From contig JAYUJH010000031.1 in assembly GCA_043765375.1 (NCBI GenBank), forward strand, positions 1 to 64,000: 64,000 nucleotides of DNA. The letters run 5' to 3'. The position numbers and the translations under genes are program-made. Below, piece after piece: positions 26,081 to 35,482 of this stretch. The notes below the pieces were generated by a model, which saw only the letters and a program-made list of their open reading frames with translations, made no database searches and had not been told where the DNA came from. Numbering within the stretch: position 1 is the first letter of the stretch; each line of letters starts with the position of its first letter. The DNA comes from JAYUJH01 sp043765375. Its GTDB lineage: Bacteria; Pseudomonadota; Alphaproteobacteria; Rickettsiales; UBA998.

Positions 26081-27427
26081 TTAACCTTTATATGAATTAT
26101 TATATTCTGCGGGTAGTTCCCGTGCGGTTGCGCCAGTATAAAGTTGACGTGGGCGACCAATTTTTTGCTTTGGATCTTCAATCATTTCCTTCCATTGTGC
26201 CGCCCAACCAGCTGTGCGAGCAATTGCAAACATCACGGTGAACATCGCCGTTGGAATGCCAAGCGCACGATATATTATGCCAGAATAAAAATCTACGTTA
26301 GGATAAAGTTTGCGTTCCACAAAATATGGATCTTCCAAAGCGATGCGCTCAAGCTCCATCGCAATATCAAGCAATGGCTCATTTTTAATGCCTAAATCTT
26401 CCAATACTTCACGGCAAGTTTCTCGCAAAACATTCGCCCTTGGGTCATAATTTTTATAAACCCTATGTCCAAAACCCATCAAACGAAATGGATCGTCTTT
26501 GTCTTTCGCCCGTGCGATAAACTCTGGAATGCGACTTTTGTCACCAATATCTTCCAACATATTAATCACTGCCTCGTTCGCTCCGCCATGTGCTGGCCCC
26601 CAAAGTGAGGCAACACCTGCTGCTAAACATGCAAATGGGTTTGCTCCTGATGAACCCGCCAAACGCACTGTTGAAGTTGATGCATTTTGTTCGTGATCAG
26701 CGTGCAGAATGAATAATTTGTCAATCGCCCGAGCTGCCACTGGGTTCACCTTATATTTCTCGCAAGGAGTTGAGAACATCATATATAAAAAGTTTTCAGC
26801 GAAACTCAGAGAATTATCGGGATAAACAAATGGTTGACCGATAGCATATTTATGCGCCATTGCACCAAGCGTTGGGATTTTGGCAAGCATTCGTAGGATT
26901 GAAAGCTCACGTTCTTCAGCGTTATGGATATCCAAGCTATCATGATAAAACGCAGATAATGCACCAACCGAACCTACCATCACCGCCATTGGGTGCGAAC
27001 GACGTTGAAACCCTCGCAACATAAATTGCAATTGTTCATGCACCATCGTGTGATAAGTTATGTCACGATTGAACTTTTTCTGCCCCTCGGCTGTGGGCAA
27101 GTCGCCATAAATCAGCAAATGCGCCACATCAAGGAAACTAGATTTTTCAGCGAGAACGTCAATATCATAACCACGATAGCGCAATATTCCTTCATCACCA
27201 TCAATATATGTGATGCTGGATTTGCACGCTGCGGTTGATAAAAACCCTGGATCGTAGGTGAAATAACCTGATTGCGTGTATAAGCTACTAATATCAATGG
27301 TGGAAGGCCCTTCTTTGCCCTGCAAAATGGGGAACTCGTAAGTTTTGCCATCAATAATCATTTGCGCCGTGTTCGTCTCTGATGCGGTTGCCGTGTTCGC
27401 TGCCGTATTTGCCGTCATTTTCGCCAT
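26081..27427 (-). CDS. gltA: Citrate synthase
   Basis: Condenses acetyl-CoA with oxaloacetate at the entry to the TCA cycle. The 448-residue protein carries the type II signatures HADHEQNASTSTVRLAGS, WGPAHGGANEAVINML, the catalytic region GFGHRVYKNYDPRA and PNVDFYSGIIYRALG. Start taken at ATG 27427, which has AGGTGA 8 bases upstream; a GTG at 27439 is possible. The first 20 residues are Ala/Thr/Asn-rich (TANTAANTATASETN) and not conserved in the family. Followed by purD. Confidence 0.96.
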   Translation of the reverse strand: MAKMTANTAANTATASETNTAQMIIDGKTYEFPILQGKEGPSTIDISSLYTQSGYFTYDPGFLSTAACKSSITYIDGDEGILRYRGYDIDVLAEKSSFLDVAHLLIYGDLPTAEGQKKFNRDITYHTMVHEQLQFMLRGFQRRSHPMAVMVGSVGALSAFYHDSLDIHNAEERELSILRMLAKIPTLGAMAHKYAIGQPFVYPDNSLSFAENFLYMMFSTPCEKYKVNPVAARAIDKLFILHADHEQNASTSTVRLAGSSGANPFACLAAGVASLWGPAHGGANEAVINMLEDIGDKSRIPEFIARAKDKDDPFRLMGFGHRVYKNYDPRANVLRETCREVLEDLGIKNEPLLDIAMELERIALEDPYFVERKLYPNVDFYSGIIYRALGIPTAMFTVMFAIARTAGWAAQWKEMIEDPKQKIGRPRQLYTGATARELPAEYNNSYKG

Positions 27428-27801
27428 AAAATAATTCACCTAAAATGTATGTGACACAATATAACCGCAATATTCAAGCAATCGCAAGCAAAAATAGCGT
27501 TATTATCGCTGTTGCATATATTTTTTGTGCCATGTGTTGCAATATATTTCATGCTATAAATGGGGCTTTAGGTTGGGTTGGTTAATATGATTGCTGGTTG
27601 ATTTATTTTGGGGGTGACTATGTTGCAAGCGTAAATATTATTGCAAGCTCAAGTTATCCAACTAAGCTGCCCAGCTCAGTTGCAAGCATGATTATTGTGA
27701 AATATTGCAATAATATTGATATTATACTATATTTTATTTGAATTGATTGGATTTGTGTGATATATTTATATTATAATAAATATTTTATTTGGAGATAAAT
27801 A
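27428..27801. promoter_or_regulatory. Divergent control region between gltA and an unknown gene
   Basis: A 374-base gap between divergent genes with no credible coding sequence. For gltA, TTGCGA and TATATT occur about 18 bases apart near 27458-27488 on the minus strand. For the plus-strand gene, TTGATT (27743-27748) and TATATT (27767-27772) are 18 bases apart. The octamer TTGCAAGC occurs three times between 27600 and 27690, which could be a binding site or chance. All promoter calls here are tentative. Confidence 0.35.
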
Positions 27802-28269
27802 ATGTCAGATCCTGTTGGTGAAGTTATATCGTCTATTACGCCCGAATGGATGCGCGAGCCAATAGCAGAAACCCTTGGCAAGGTTGAAAATTGGATCAAG
27901 GAATCTCCACTCTTTGGAAAGCTAGCAAGTATTTTCGGTATGGGAGGAGATAGTAATGGTTCTCGTGAAACAGGTTCTGGTCCCGTTTTTTCTCGTCAAG
28001 AAACCCCGCTAAGCACCCCTCAGCAGCAGCCATCTATTTCACAGGAAAGAGCGATACCTATTGAAAGGTCAATGGATGCAAGTATGTTAGCGACTTTGAA
28101 GGGGCTTGGTGATACCATAAAAACAGGTAAGGCTCCTGAGGGAGTATTAAAAACTGAAGGTATTTCATTTGGTTATGACCCATCAGTATTAGAAGCTTCA
28201 GCTCCCTTATCTACGCCGAAAAATATTGGAATGGGAACAAGATCGCAAGGCGCATCTATGGCAATGTGA
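27802..28269 (+). CDS. Unknown soluble protein, Ser/Pro-rich
   Basis: A 155-residue protein that I do not recognise. It has an amphipathic N-terminal part (EWMREPIAETLGKVENWIKE, then SPLFGKLASIFGMGG), a disordered Ser/Gln/Pro middle (SRQETPLSTPQQQPSI) and a C-terminal part with ATLKGLGDTIKTGKAPEGVL. There is no clear signal peptide or membrane span. The ribosome site is strong (TTTGGAGAT, 7-9 bases before ATG), so it is likely expressed. Composition resembles that of small secreted or effector-like proteins, but nothing shows this directly. It is followed by ilvB after 84 bases. Confidence 0.55.
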   Translation: MSDPVGEVISSITPEWMREPIAETLGKVENWIKESPLFGKLASIFGMGGDSNGSRETGSGPVFSRQETPLSTPQQQPSISQERAIPIERSMDASMLATLKGLGDTIKTGKAPEGVLKTEGISFGYDPSVLEASAPLSTPKNIGMGTRSQGASMAM

Positions 28270-28353
28270 TAATAGCCACAATGTAACAATTTCATTGATT
28301 TAATCACATAAAACATATAATTTGCATTCTTTAATATTTTTGTGATGTAAATT

Positions 28354-30249
28354 ATGATTATGCAAAGTTCTTCAATCAATTCCACCTCAATTGAGTCTCA
28401 GTCTAACAATTCCAAGTCTGACAATACCGCAACTAAAACCAACATTATTGCAAGCGGTTCACATGAGAGCCAAAAATCAGCATCGCAAGCAATAAGTCAA
28501 GCATCTAATCCAACCATGACTGGCGCACAAATATTAATGCGTGCGCTCACAGAAAATGATGTTGATACGATATTTGGCTATCCCGGTGGAGCAGTTTTGC
28601 CAATTTATGATGCGTTGTTTCAACAAGAATCCGTTCGCCATATTTTAGTGCGACATGAACAAGCAGCAACCCACGCTGCTGAAGGATATGCTCGTTCAAC
28701 GGGCAAAGCGGGGGTGGTGCTGGTAACTTCTGGGCCTGGTGCAACTAATGCAGTGACGGGAATCACTGATGCAATGATGGATTCCATTCCAATGGTCGTC
28801 ATCACGGGGCAGGTTCCCAGCCATTTGATTGGTAGCGATGCGTTTCAAGAGGCGGATACCACTGGAATAACTCGCTCATGCACCAAACATAATTATCTGG
28901 TGCAATCAGTTGATGATTTGGCTCGCATCATCCATGAAGCGTTTTATGTGGCAACAACAGGCAGGCCAGGGCCAGTTTTGGTGGATATTCCAAAGGATAT
29001 TCAAAATCAAACGGGCGTTTATGTTGGCAAACCAACCACGCATCGTGCGTCATATAATCCACAAATTATTCGCCCTGATCCAGCAGCGATTGAGGCAGCG
29101 ATTGAGTTGATGATTTCCGCTGAACGCCCCGTATTTTATTCAGGTGGTGGAGTGGTGAACTCAGGCGAAAAAGCCAGCGAATTATTGCGGGAATTAGTGC
29201 GATTAACGGGCTTTCCGATCACTTCAACTTTGATGGGGCTTGGGGCATACCCCGCCAGTGACAATCAGTTTTTGCGTATGCTTGGAATGCACGGCTCGCT
29301 GGAAGCTAATATGGCAATGGCGGAATGCGACGTGATGATTAATATTGGTGCAAGATTTGATGATCGTGTAACGGGGAGGCTGGACGCATTTGCGCCACGT
29401 TCCAAAAAAATCCATGTTGATATTGATGCAAGCTCATTCAACAAAACCGTGATGGTTGATGTGCCAATCCGTGGAGATGCTTGTGTGGCGTTGCAAATGT
29501 TGATTGATGCGTGGAAAAAACGCAATCAACCAAAACTAAATATTGAAGAATGGTGGAACAAAATTGCCGATTGGCGCGCTCGTAACAGTTTTTCATATAA
29601 ACAAATAGATGGTGGTGTGATAAAACCGCAACATGCGCTTAGCAGATTTAATGCGCTCACTCGTGGGGTTGATAGGTTCGTCACCACTGATGTGGGGCAG
29701 CATCAAATGTGGGCAGCACAATTTATTGATTATGAATTGCCAAATCGTTGGATGACTTCGGGCGGGCTTGGCACAATGGGCTATGGTTTGCCCGCAGCTC
29801 TTGGCGTGCAGATTGCGCACCCTGACAAACTGGTTGCTTGTGTGACGGGAGAGGCGTCATTCATGATGAATATTCAGGAATTGGCAACGGCGGTGCAGCA
29901 TCGTTTGCCTGTGAAAATCATGATTTTGAATAATCACTATATGGGTATGGTGCGGCAATGGCAGCAAATGTTCCATGGCGATAGGCACTCGGAATCATAT
30001 ATGAACTCACTGCCAGATTTTGTCAAATTGGCGGAAGCGTTTGGCTTGAAGGGTATGCAATGCGAGCATGAAGCAGATTTAGATGCAGCAATCAATGAGA
30101 TGGTAGCACATAACGGGCCCGTGCTGATGGATATTATTGTTGACCCAGATGAAAATGTTTATCCGATGATTCCAGCAGGTGCAGCGCATAATGAACTGGT
30201 TTTAGGTGCTGATGAAGATGTGGGGGAGCTGAATATTAGTCAGGTTTAG
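28354..30249 (+). CDS. ilvB: Acetolactate synthase, large (catalytic) subunit
   Basis: Thiamine-diphosphate enzyme that makes acetolactate or acetohydroxybutyrate, the first step of valine, leucine and isoleucine synthesis. Clear motifs: DTIFGYPGGAVLPIYDAL with RHEQAATHAAEGYARSTG (catalytic Glu), VDIPKDIQ, the FAD region and the ThDP site GEASFMMNIQELATA near residue 520. The family normally begins at MTGAQILMRAL, here at residue 55 (ATG 28516). The 54 residues before it are a Ser/Asn/Thr-rich tail, and no clear ribosome site marks either start. The regulatory subunit ilvH and ilvC, which usually follow, are absent; the next gene is unrelated. Confidence 0.93.
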   Translation: MIMQSSSINSTSIESQSNNSKSDNTATKTNIIASGSHESQKSASQAISQASNPTMTGAQILMRALTENDVDTIFGYPGGAVLPIYDALFQQESVRHILVRHEQAATHAAEGYARSTGKAGVVLVTSGPGATNAVTGITDAMMDSIPMVVITGQVPSHLIGSDAFQEADTTGITRSCTKHNYLVQSVDDLARIIHEAFYVATTGRPGPVLVDIPKDIQNQTGVYVGKPTTHRASYNPQIIRPDPAAIEAAIELMISAERPVFYSGGGVVNSGEKASELLRELVRLTGFPITSTLMGLGAYPASDNQFLRMLGMHGSLEANMAMAECDVMINIGARFDDRVTGRLDAFAPRSKKIHVDIDASSFNKTVMVDVPIRGDACVALQMLIDAWKKRNQPKLNIEEWWNKIADWRARNSFSYKQIDGGVIKPQHALSRFNALTRGVDRFVTTDVGQHQMWAAQFIDYELPNRWMTSGGLGTMGYGLPAALGVQIAHPDKLVACVTGEASFMMNIQELATAVQHRLPVKIMILNNHYMGMVRQWQQMFHGDRHSESYMNSLPDFVKLAEAFGLKGMQCEHEADLDAAINEMVAHNGPVLMDIIVDPDENVYPMIPAGAAHNELVLGADEDVGELNISQV

Positions 30250-30297
30250 AGTGGTTTTGCTTGATAATATTAGATAAATATGTTGGAGAATAGTTAA

Positions 30298-31439
30298 GTG
30301 GTGTTTGATTTACGAACAAAAGTGGTGGAATGTTTGCAGACAAATTATCCGCATAAAATGACGGCATGGCAAATTGCTAAATGGATTATTGATAATCACC
30401 CCGAAGATTGTGCCGAAAAACGCGGCAGAAGTTTGCAGATTTTTGCCGATGATAATGATTTCATATCACAAATACGCAGTGAAATTGGAGCGGGTAAATC
30501 AAGAATCCAAGATAAAAACCCCGAGGTAAAAATCACCGCCGAGCGACCTAGAAGATATTATTACGATAAATCAATTTCGCAAAATGATGAACTCATAATG
30601 CAAAATAATGACCAACAATTGCAAGTGATGCACCCAGAAAATGTTAAACGGCAATCACTAGCACAAAAAGTTTCCGTAACAAGAACAAAAGAAAAAACTT
30701 TTACTGAACATGATTTATATCCGCTTTTAGCGCAATATGTTTATCGTGAATATGGCATTTCATAGTGCTTCCTAATTTGTATTGCCAATTTAATTGGCTT
30801 TTGCAAATCAGGATAAAAGCACTATACACTTAAAAAAATATAGCAGTACATCGATTTTTAATTGCCGATAAAGTCGGTAATTAAAAATAGAAACTGCTAT
30901 ATTGCAAGCGAATTGATGAAACCAAATCTAGCAATAAAGGGCAAAAGGGCAGCAACCATTGGCTCTATCCTGATATGGTGGGAATGGAGGATTTAACAGT
31001 TGAGTGGGACAGTATCACTAAAGATTGTGCAAAATATTATGCGAGCAACCGAAGCAATATTTATTCGTTTGAGGTGAAAACCGCTATTAACCGTGGCAAT
31101 TTGAGGGAATGTTTTTTCCAAGCCGTTTCCAACTCTTCATGGGCGAATTATGGTTTTCTGGTTGCGGCAGAATTGAGTTATGATGCAAAGCGGGAATTGC
31201 AGATATTATCCTCACTTCACGGAATTGGTTTTATGTTGATTAACCAGGAAGACCATCTTGAATCTAGTGAAATGTTAATTCCTGCACGTTATCGCACTGA
31301 TATTGATTGGAATACCTCCGACCGATTGCACAAAGAAAATAAAGATTTTATTGAGTTTATCAAAGAGATAAAAGATTTTAATTTAACGGGTAAAACTAAA
31401 AAATCAGATTGGGATTTTATTAAGGATATGATTGACTAA
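30298..31439 (+). pseudogene. COG2958/HrgA-like protein, split by a 140-bp insertion
   Basis: Two fragments of one gene. The 5' part (30298-30765, 155 residues) has the winged-helix N-terminus of the HrgA-like family (TAWQIAKWIIDNHPEDC; QIRSEIGAG; ERPRRYYY) and breaks off after YPLLAQYVYREYGI. The 3' part (to 31439) resumes with CKRIDETKSSNKGQKGSN and HWLYPDMVGMEDL and ends with the family C-terminus. Removing 30761-30900 exactly (140 bases) joins the two in frame through GGC ATT TAT TGC (Gly-Ile-Tyr-Cys) to give about 333 residues. The inserted DNA supplies the TAG stop at 30763. HrgA-like proteins sit near restriction systems in Helicobacter; their activity is not established. GTG start with TTGGAG upstream. 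Confidence 0.85.
30761..30901. mobile_element. Twin-hairpin insertion element, copy A
   Basis: A non-coding insertion inside the HrgA-like gene made of two hairpins. Hairpin 1 (30762-30825) has arms ATAGTGCTTCCT... and ...GGATAAAAGCACTAT, with a 4-nt bulge (TTAT read on the opposite strand) in the right arm. A 13-nt spacer (CACTTAAAAAAA region) follows. Hairpin 2 (30839-30901) has arms TATAGCAGT...ATTTTTAATT...CCGA and TCGG...AATTAAAAAT...ACTGCTATA. Copy B at 60206-60334 repeats the same design. There is no transposase, so it would have to be moved by an enzyme elsewhere, like a MITE. Confidence 0.8.
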
Positions 31440-31759
31440 TTTTTGCGGTAAGTATCAGCAACCATTTCACGAATATCAAGTGAAAGTTTAACTTGGGCAG
31501 ATACGCTATTTCGCATTAATCCAAACACGCTATCGGCTAGTTTTTGTCGCAACTCAATCGCACGCCCTGCTAATATTGAGATAGTGACATGAACAAAATC
31601 ATCGCTATTTTCAGGCAAAACATAATCATTAAAAGCGATTGAACGGCTCTTAACTGCGCTTGGATTAAACTCACCAAATGCACAAATCAAGTGGTGCAAA
31701 TCCTGCATTAACTCGGTTATTTCCATTTCATTTGAATGTTCAATCACAATATGTGGCAT
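31436..31759 (-). CDS. 5-carboxymethyl-2-hydroxymuconate isomerase-like protein
   Basis: A 107-residue tautomerase-superfamily protein. It begins MPHIVIEHS, so that Pro-1 after Met removal would be the catalytic base, and carries DYVLPENSDDFVHVTISI and the segment GRAIELRQKLADSVFGLM that mark the CHMI (HpaF-like) family. HpaF acts in homoprotocatechuate breakdown, but no other gene of that pathway is here, so the substrate is uncertain. The start ATG at 31759 overlaps the stop of the lytic transglycosylase gene as TAATG. The 3' end overlaps the end of the convergent HrgA-like gene by 4 bases. Confidence 0.85.
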   Translation of the reverse strand: MPHIVIEHSNEMEITELMQDLHHLICAFGEFNPSAVKSRSIAFNDYVLPENSDDFVHVTISILAGRAIELRQKLADSVFGLMRNSVSAQVKLSLDIREMVADTYRKN

Positions 31760-32640
31760 TAACAATTCTCCCCTTTGACCCAAATTGTTTCAGCAATTGG
31801 TGGCAATAAATCCTGATAATGGCGATAATCATTTAGCACTTTGCGCACATAATTGCGTGTTTCACGATATGGAATATGGGCAGCGAATGATGCTTGTGAC
31901 AAATTGCGATATTGCGCTTTCCATTTTCGCAGCATCTCGGGCCCTGCATTATAAGCCGCTAAAATATATACCACATTGTCACCAATATAAGGGCGCTCCT
32001 GCAAATGTTGCAAATAACGTGAACCAACGGCAAGTGATACATATGGATCTTGAAAATCAAAAGCGGTGCGTGGGCGGTGCATTTGCAAATCTGCTCCATT
32101 GCTTGCTAGTGTAAAATCCATCTGCGAACTTTCCACCATATAGGAAGCAGTTTCAGGCATTAATTGCATCAACCCCATCGCCCCTTTGTGTGAGCGTGAA
32201 TATGGCTTGAAGCGAGATTCGTTTTTAGCAATCGCTAATACTAACGCTTTATTTGCACTATTTGGCAAAGAATAAATCCAATGTGGGATTGGATAAGCAG
32301 CGTCAGCGGATAAATCAATATATTTATTCCGACAGAATGGTAGAGGCACAACATCGCTGGTTGGAGCTGTTGGCATCACTACATTTGTTAATTTATTTGC
32401 TGCATAACGTAAATATTCAACTGGAACATTTACATTTTCATCACCTAGCGGAGTTTTAAGCGATTGCATTAGAACCGTTAGCCCCATCAGCGCAATCACC
32501 GCAACTCCTTTAACCTGTAAAAGTCTAATCTTTGAAGATTTTGACCCTAAAGGCTTTTGTTGCAAAGTTTTTTTCATTTTTACCGTGTTGTAATTACCAC
32601 AAGTGAAAAGATATATATCAAACAAAACCAATTGGCGCAA
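31759..32640 (-). CDS. Lytic transglycosylase, SLT domain
   Basis: Cleaves peptidoglycan glycan strands, with formation of 1,6-anhydro ends. The SLT domain occupies residues 125-270, with catalytic Glu in LAIAKNESRFKPYSRSHKGA, followed by MGLMQLMPETA and AAYNAGPEMLRKW. A membrane anchor or signal (GVAVIALMGLTVLMQSL) lies near residues 45-62. Translation could also start at ATG 32577 (272 residues), which brings the anchor closer to the N-terminus, as is usual; the longer start at 32640 is less likely. The gene is coupled by TAATG overlap to the CHMI-like gene. Confidence 0.9.
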   Translation of the reverse strand: MRQLVLFDIYLFTCGNYNTVKMKKTLQQKPLGSKSSKIRLLQVKGVAVIALMGLTVLMQSLKTPLGDENVNVPVEYLRYAANKLTNVVMPTAPTSDVVPLPFCRNKYIDLSADAAYPIPHWIYSLPNSANKALVLAIAKNESRFKPYSRSHKGAMGLMQLMPETASYMVESSQMDFTLASNGADLQMHRPRTAFDFQDPYVSLAVGSRYLQHLQERPYIGDNVVYILAAYNAGPEMLRKWKAQYRNLSQASFAAHIPYRETRNYVRKVLNDYRHYQDLLPPIAETIWVKGENC

Positions 32641-32687
32641 GTGTTTGTTGAAAAATTAATTATTTACAACATATATATCAAAGGCTT

Positions 32688-34151
32688 ATGAGTAAAAAAA
32701 TAACATATCAATCAACGAGAGGGGCAGGGAATAGCGGGGCTGATAGACTTGATTTTGAGCAAGTTTTGCTAGCGGGGCTTGCACCAGATGGTGGGCTTTA
32801 TGTGCCATCACATTTGCCACATTTTTCTGGTGCGGATTTGGTTCGTATGTCCCGCTTGAGATATGACGAATTAGCGTTTGAGGTGATTTCACCATTTGTT
32901 GGCGACGCTATTGCAGAGCATGATTTGCGGGCGATAATCACGCAAGCATATGCAACTTTTTCACATTCTGCCGTTGTGCCATTGGTGCAAATTGGGCATA
33001 ATCATCATTTGTTAGAGCTGTTTCATGGTGAAACATTGGCGTTTAAGGACGTGGCTTTGCAATTTTTAGGGCGAGTGATGGATTATGTTTTGCAACGCAA
33101 GGGTGAACATTTAACAATTTTAGGGGCAACTTCGGGTGATACTGGCTCAGCAGCGATTGCAGGTTGCAAAGGGCGTAACTCAATGGACGTGGTGATATTA
33201 TATCCAAATGGGCGAGTATCTGATGTGCAACGTCGTCAAATGACCACAATAACCGACCAAAATATCCATTGCATAGCGATTAATGGCACATTTGATGATT
33301 GTCAAAACATCGTTAAAGCATTATTTGTTGATGAAAAATTGCGAGCGCAAAAACCTTTAGGGGCGGTGAACTCCATTAATTGGACAAGAATAATTGCGCA
33401 AATCACCTATTATTTTTACGCTGCATTTCATGTTGGTGCGCCGACTCGCAAGATTGCTTTTTCCGTTCCAACTGGCAATTTTGGTGATATTTATGCTGGT
33501 TACCTTGCCAAACAAATGGGATTGCCGATTGATAGGCTGATTATTGCGAGTAATAATAATGACATTTTGGTGCGTTGTTTGCAATCTGGCGAATATCAGA
33601 TTAGGCTAGTGGAGCAAACTCTAAGCCCGAGCATGGATATTGGGATTTCTAGCAATTTTGAGCGATTATTGTCAGATGTGCATATGCGCAACCATGAACG
33701 TGATGGCGAGAAAATATCCACCTTGATGAATGAATTAAAAAATACAGCTTCATTTAATCTTGCTCCGAACATTTTAGCGAGAATTAACGCAGATTTTGCC
33801 GCAGTCAAATGTGATGATTTGGCAACCAAACAAACCATGTATGATATCCATAAAAATTGCGGTTATTTGCTAGATCCGCACACGGCGACTGGCGTTTACG
33901 CAACTAATGTTTGTGCAGCGCAACAATCACAAAATGCTGGTGATTTCCAATCACAAAATGCTAATGATTTCACCTCATACATCACTTTGGCAACCGCGCA
34001 CCCAGCCAAGTTTCCGCAAGCTGTGTATGATGCAACGGGAGTTAATCCACCATTGCCAGCACATTTGAGTGATTTGCATCAGCGGACTGAACGATTTGAA
34101 ATTATGGATAATAATATTGATTTAGTGCGCAATTATTTGTTGAATATTTAG
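32688..34151 (+). CDS. thrC: Threonine synthase
   Basis: PLP enzyme converting phosphohomoserine to threonine. The 487-residue protein has the N-terminal STRGAG motif, the PLP-lysine segment HGETLAFKDVALQFLG (residue about 120), ATSGDTGSAAIAG and FSVPTGNFGDIYAGYLAKQM, and ends with LATAHPAKFPQAV. This is the long thrC type. A 24-bp in-frame tandem duplication at 33924-33971 encodes the repeat SQNAGDFQ SQNANDFT in a surface loop before the last motif. Homoserine kinase (thrB) is 21 kb away, so the threonine genes are not in one operon. Confidence 0.95.
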   Translation: MSKKITYQSTRGAGNSGADRLDFEQVLLAGLAPDGGLYVPSHLPHFSGADLVRMSRLRYDELAFEVISPFVGDAIAEHDLRAIITQAYATFSHSAVVPLVQIGHNHHLLELFHGETLAFKDVALQFLGRVMDYVLQRKGEHLTILGATSGDTGSAAIAGCKGRNSMDVVILYPNGRVSDVQRRQMTTITDQNIHCIAINGTFDDCQNIVKALFVDEKLRAQKPLGAVNSINWTRIIAQITYYFYAAFHVGAPTRKIAFSVPTGNFGDIYAGYLAKQMGLPIDRLIIASNNNDILVRCLQSGEYQIRLVEQTLSPSMDIGISSNFERLLSDVHMRNHERDGEKISTLMNELKNTASFNLAPNILARINADFAAVKCDDLATKQTMYDIHKNCGYLLDPHTATGVYATNVCAAQQSQNAGDFQSQNANDFTSYITLATAHPAKFPQAVYDATGVNPPLPAHLSDLHQRTERFEIMDNNIDLVRNYLLNI

Positions 34152-34198
34152 AATATATCGTAATTTCCATCGTTGTTTAATGCAAATAGCAACATAAC

Positions 34199-34516
34199 CT
34201 AGCTTAAATCTGATTTATCTATTTTTAACTTATTGACCTTTTCACGCAATGTTTTTGATGGACTAAAACTAACCACCGTTCGTGGCGTTATCACAACTTC
34301 TAACCCAGTTTTTGGATTGCGTCCCACCCGAGCTTTTTTATAACTCAAATTAAAGCTACCAAAACCCGCAATTTTTACCACCTCATCATTGCTCAAAACT
34401 TTAGTGATTTCCTCAAAAAAAGCATCAATAATCAACGCCGATTCATGCCGAGGAATCTTCAAATCCTCATAAATTATTCTGGATAAATCCGCTCTGGTTA
34501 TAGTTTTTTGCGTCAT
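34199..34516 (-). CDS. ihfA: Integration host factor alpha subunit
   Basis: Small DNA-bending protein, one half of the IHF heterodimer. The 105-residue protein has ADLSRIIYEDLKIPRHES, the core KIAGFGSFNLSYKKARVGRNP and the arm KTGLEVVITPRTVVSFSPS, a good match to IHF alpha. Start at ATG 34516, supported by AAAAGG 8 bases upstream; longer in-frame starts run into fabH. Position after fabH in rpmF-plsX-fabH-ihfA is a conserved alphaproteobacterial arrangement. Confidence 0.93.
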   Translation of the reverse strand: MTQKTITRADLSRIIYEDLKIPRHESALIIDAFFEEITKVLSNDEVVKIAGFGSFNLSYKKARVGRNPKTGLEVVITPRTVVSFSPSKTLREKVNKLKIDKSDLS

Positions 34517-34529
34517 ATTTTTTACCTTT

Positions 34530-35480
34530 TCACCAGCGCACCAACGCCGCTCCCCAAGTGAAACCTGCACCAAGGGCAGTTAATGCTACCAAATCACCCT
34601 TATGCAATTTGTTATTTTGCACCGCATCATTCATGGCGAGTGGGATTGATGCAGCTGAGGTGTTGGCATGTTCACCAACATTTATCGCTACTTTTTCGGG
34701 TGCAATTCCAAGCCGTTTGCTACATGCTGATAAAATCCGTATATTCGCTTGATGTGGGATTAAATAATCAATATCATCAATTTTTAATGAATGTTTGTGC
34801 AATAATTCTTCAGTCACATTAGACATTTTCTCCACAGCGTGACGAAAAACTTCTTTGCCTTCCATCGTTATATTGCCAACTTTCTGCCCCTTTGAAACGC
34901 CGCTGCTAGTGCATAATAAATCGCCATATTGCCCATCTGATTTGATGATGGAATCAATCATGCCTTGCTCATTATTTGCTTGCAAAATAATTGCACCCGC
35001 TCCGTCACCAAACAAAATTGCGGTGCGCCTGTCGCTCCAATCAATCACTCGTGACATAGTTTCCGCCCCAATTACCAAAGCGCATTTATAAATACCGCTT
35101 CGCATCATGCAATCTGCGATATGTAGCGCATAAACGAACCCACCACAAGCTGCATTTACATCAAATGAAACTGCGTTTTTTGCGCCAATTTCTGCTTGAA
35201 TGCGGGTTGCGGTTGAGGGCAGAGATTCGTCGGGGGTGGAGGTTGCAAGCACAATTAAATCTATATTTGTTGCATCAATTCCTGCATTTTTTAGCGCAGA
35301 TATTGCGGCTTTGCTGCCCAAATGCGAGGTATATTCGCCCTCTGCCGCAACGTGACGGTTTGTTATACCCGTTCGTTCAACAATCCATTCATGTGATGTG
35401 GATAAGGTTTTCGCCAATTCATCATTGCTAATTTTTTTGCTAGGAACGTAACCGCCAACTCCGATAATTGAATTGCCCAT
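34530..35480 (-). CDS. fabH: 3-oxoacyl-ACP synthase III
   Basis: Starts fatty-acid synthesis by condensing acetyl-CoA with malonyl-ACP. The catalytic triad is visible as VNAACGGFVYAL (Cys, about 113), IPHQANIRIL (His) and GEHANTSAASIP (Asn). GDGAGAIILQ and the C-terminal GAGFTWGAALVRW are typical. Length 316 residues is normal. It follows plsX by 2 bases and precedes ihfA by 13 bases, consistent with one transcript. Confidence 0.96.
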   Translation of the reverse strand: MGNSIIGVGGYVPSKKISNDELAKTLSTSHEWIVERTGITNRHVAAEGEYTSHLGSKAAISALKNAGIDATNIDLIVLATSTPDESLPSTATRIQAEIGAKNAVSFDVNAACGGFVYALHIADCMMRSGIYKCALVIGAETMSRVIDWSDRRTAILFGDGAGAIILQANNEQGMIDSIIKSDGQYGDLLCTSSGVSKGQKVGNITMEGKEVFRHAVEKMSNVTEELLHKHSLKIDDIDYLIPHQANIRILSACSKRLGIAPEKVAINVGEHANTSAASIPLAMNDAVQNNKLHKGDLVALTALGAGFTWGAALVRW

Positions 35481-35482
35481 GC

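Noticed and set aside
30298..31439. Two separate genes for the HrgA-like fragments
   Set aside because: The fragments match consecutive parts of one family and rejoin exactly in frame when the 140-bp insert is taken out.
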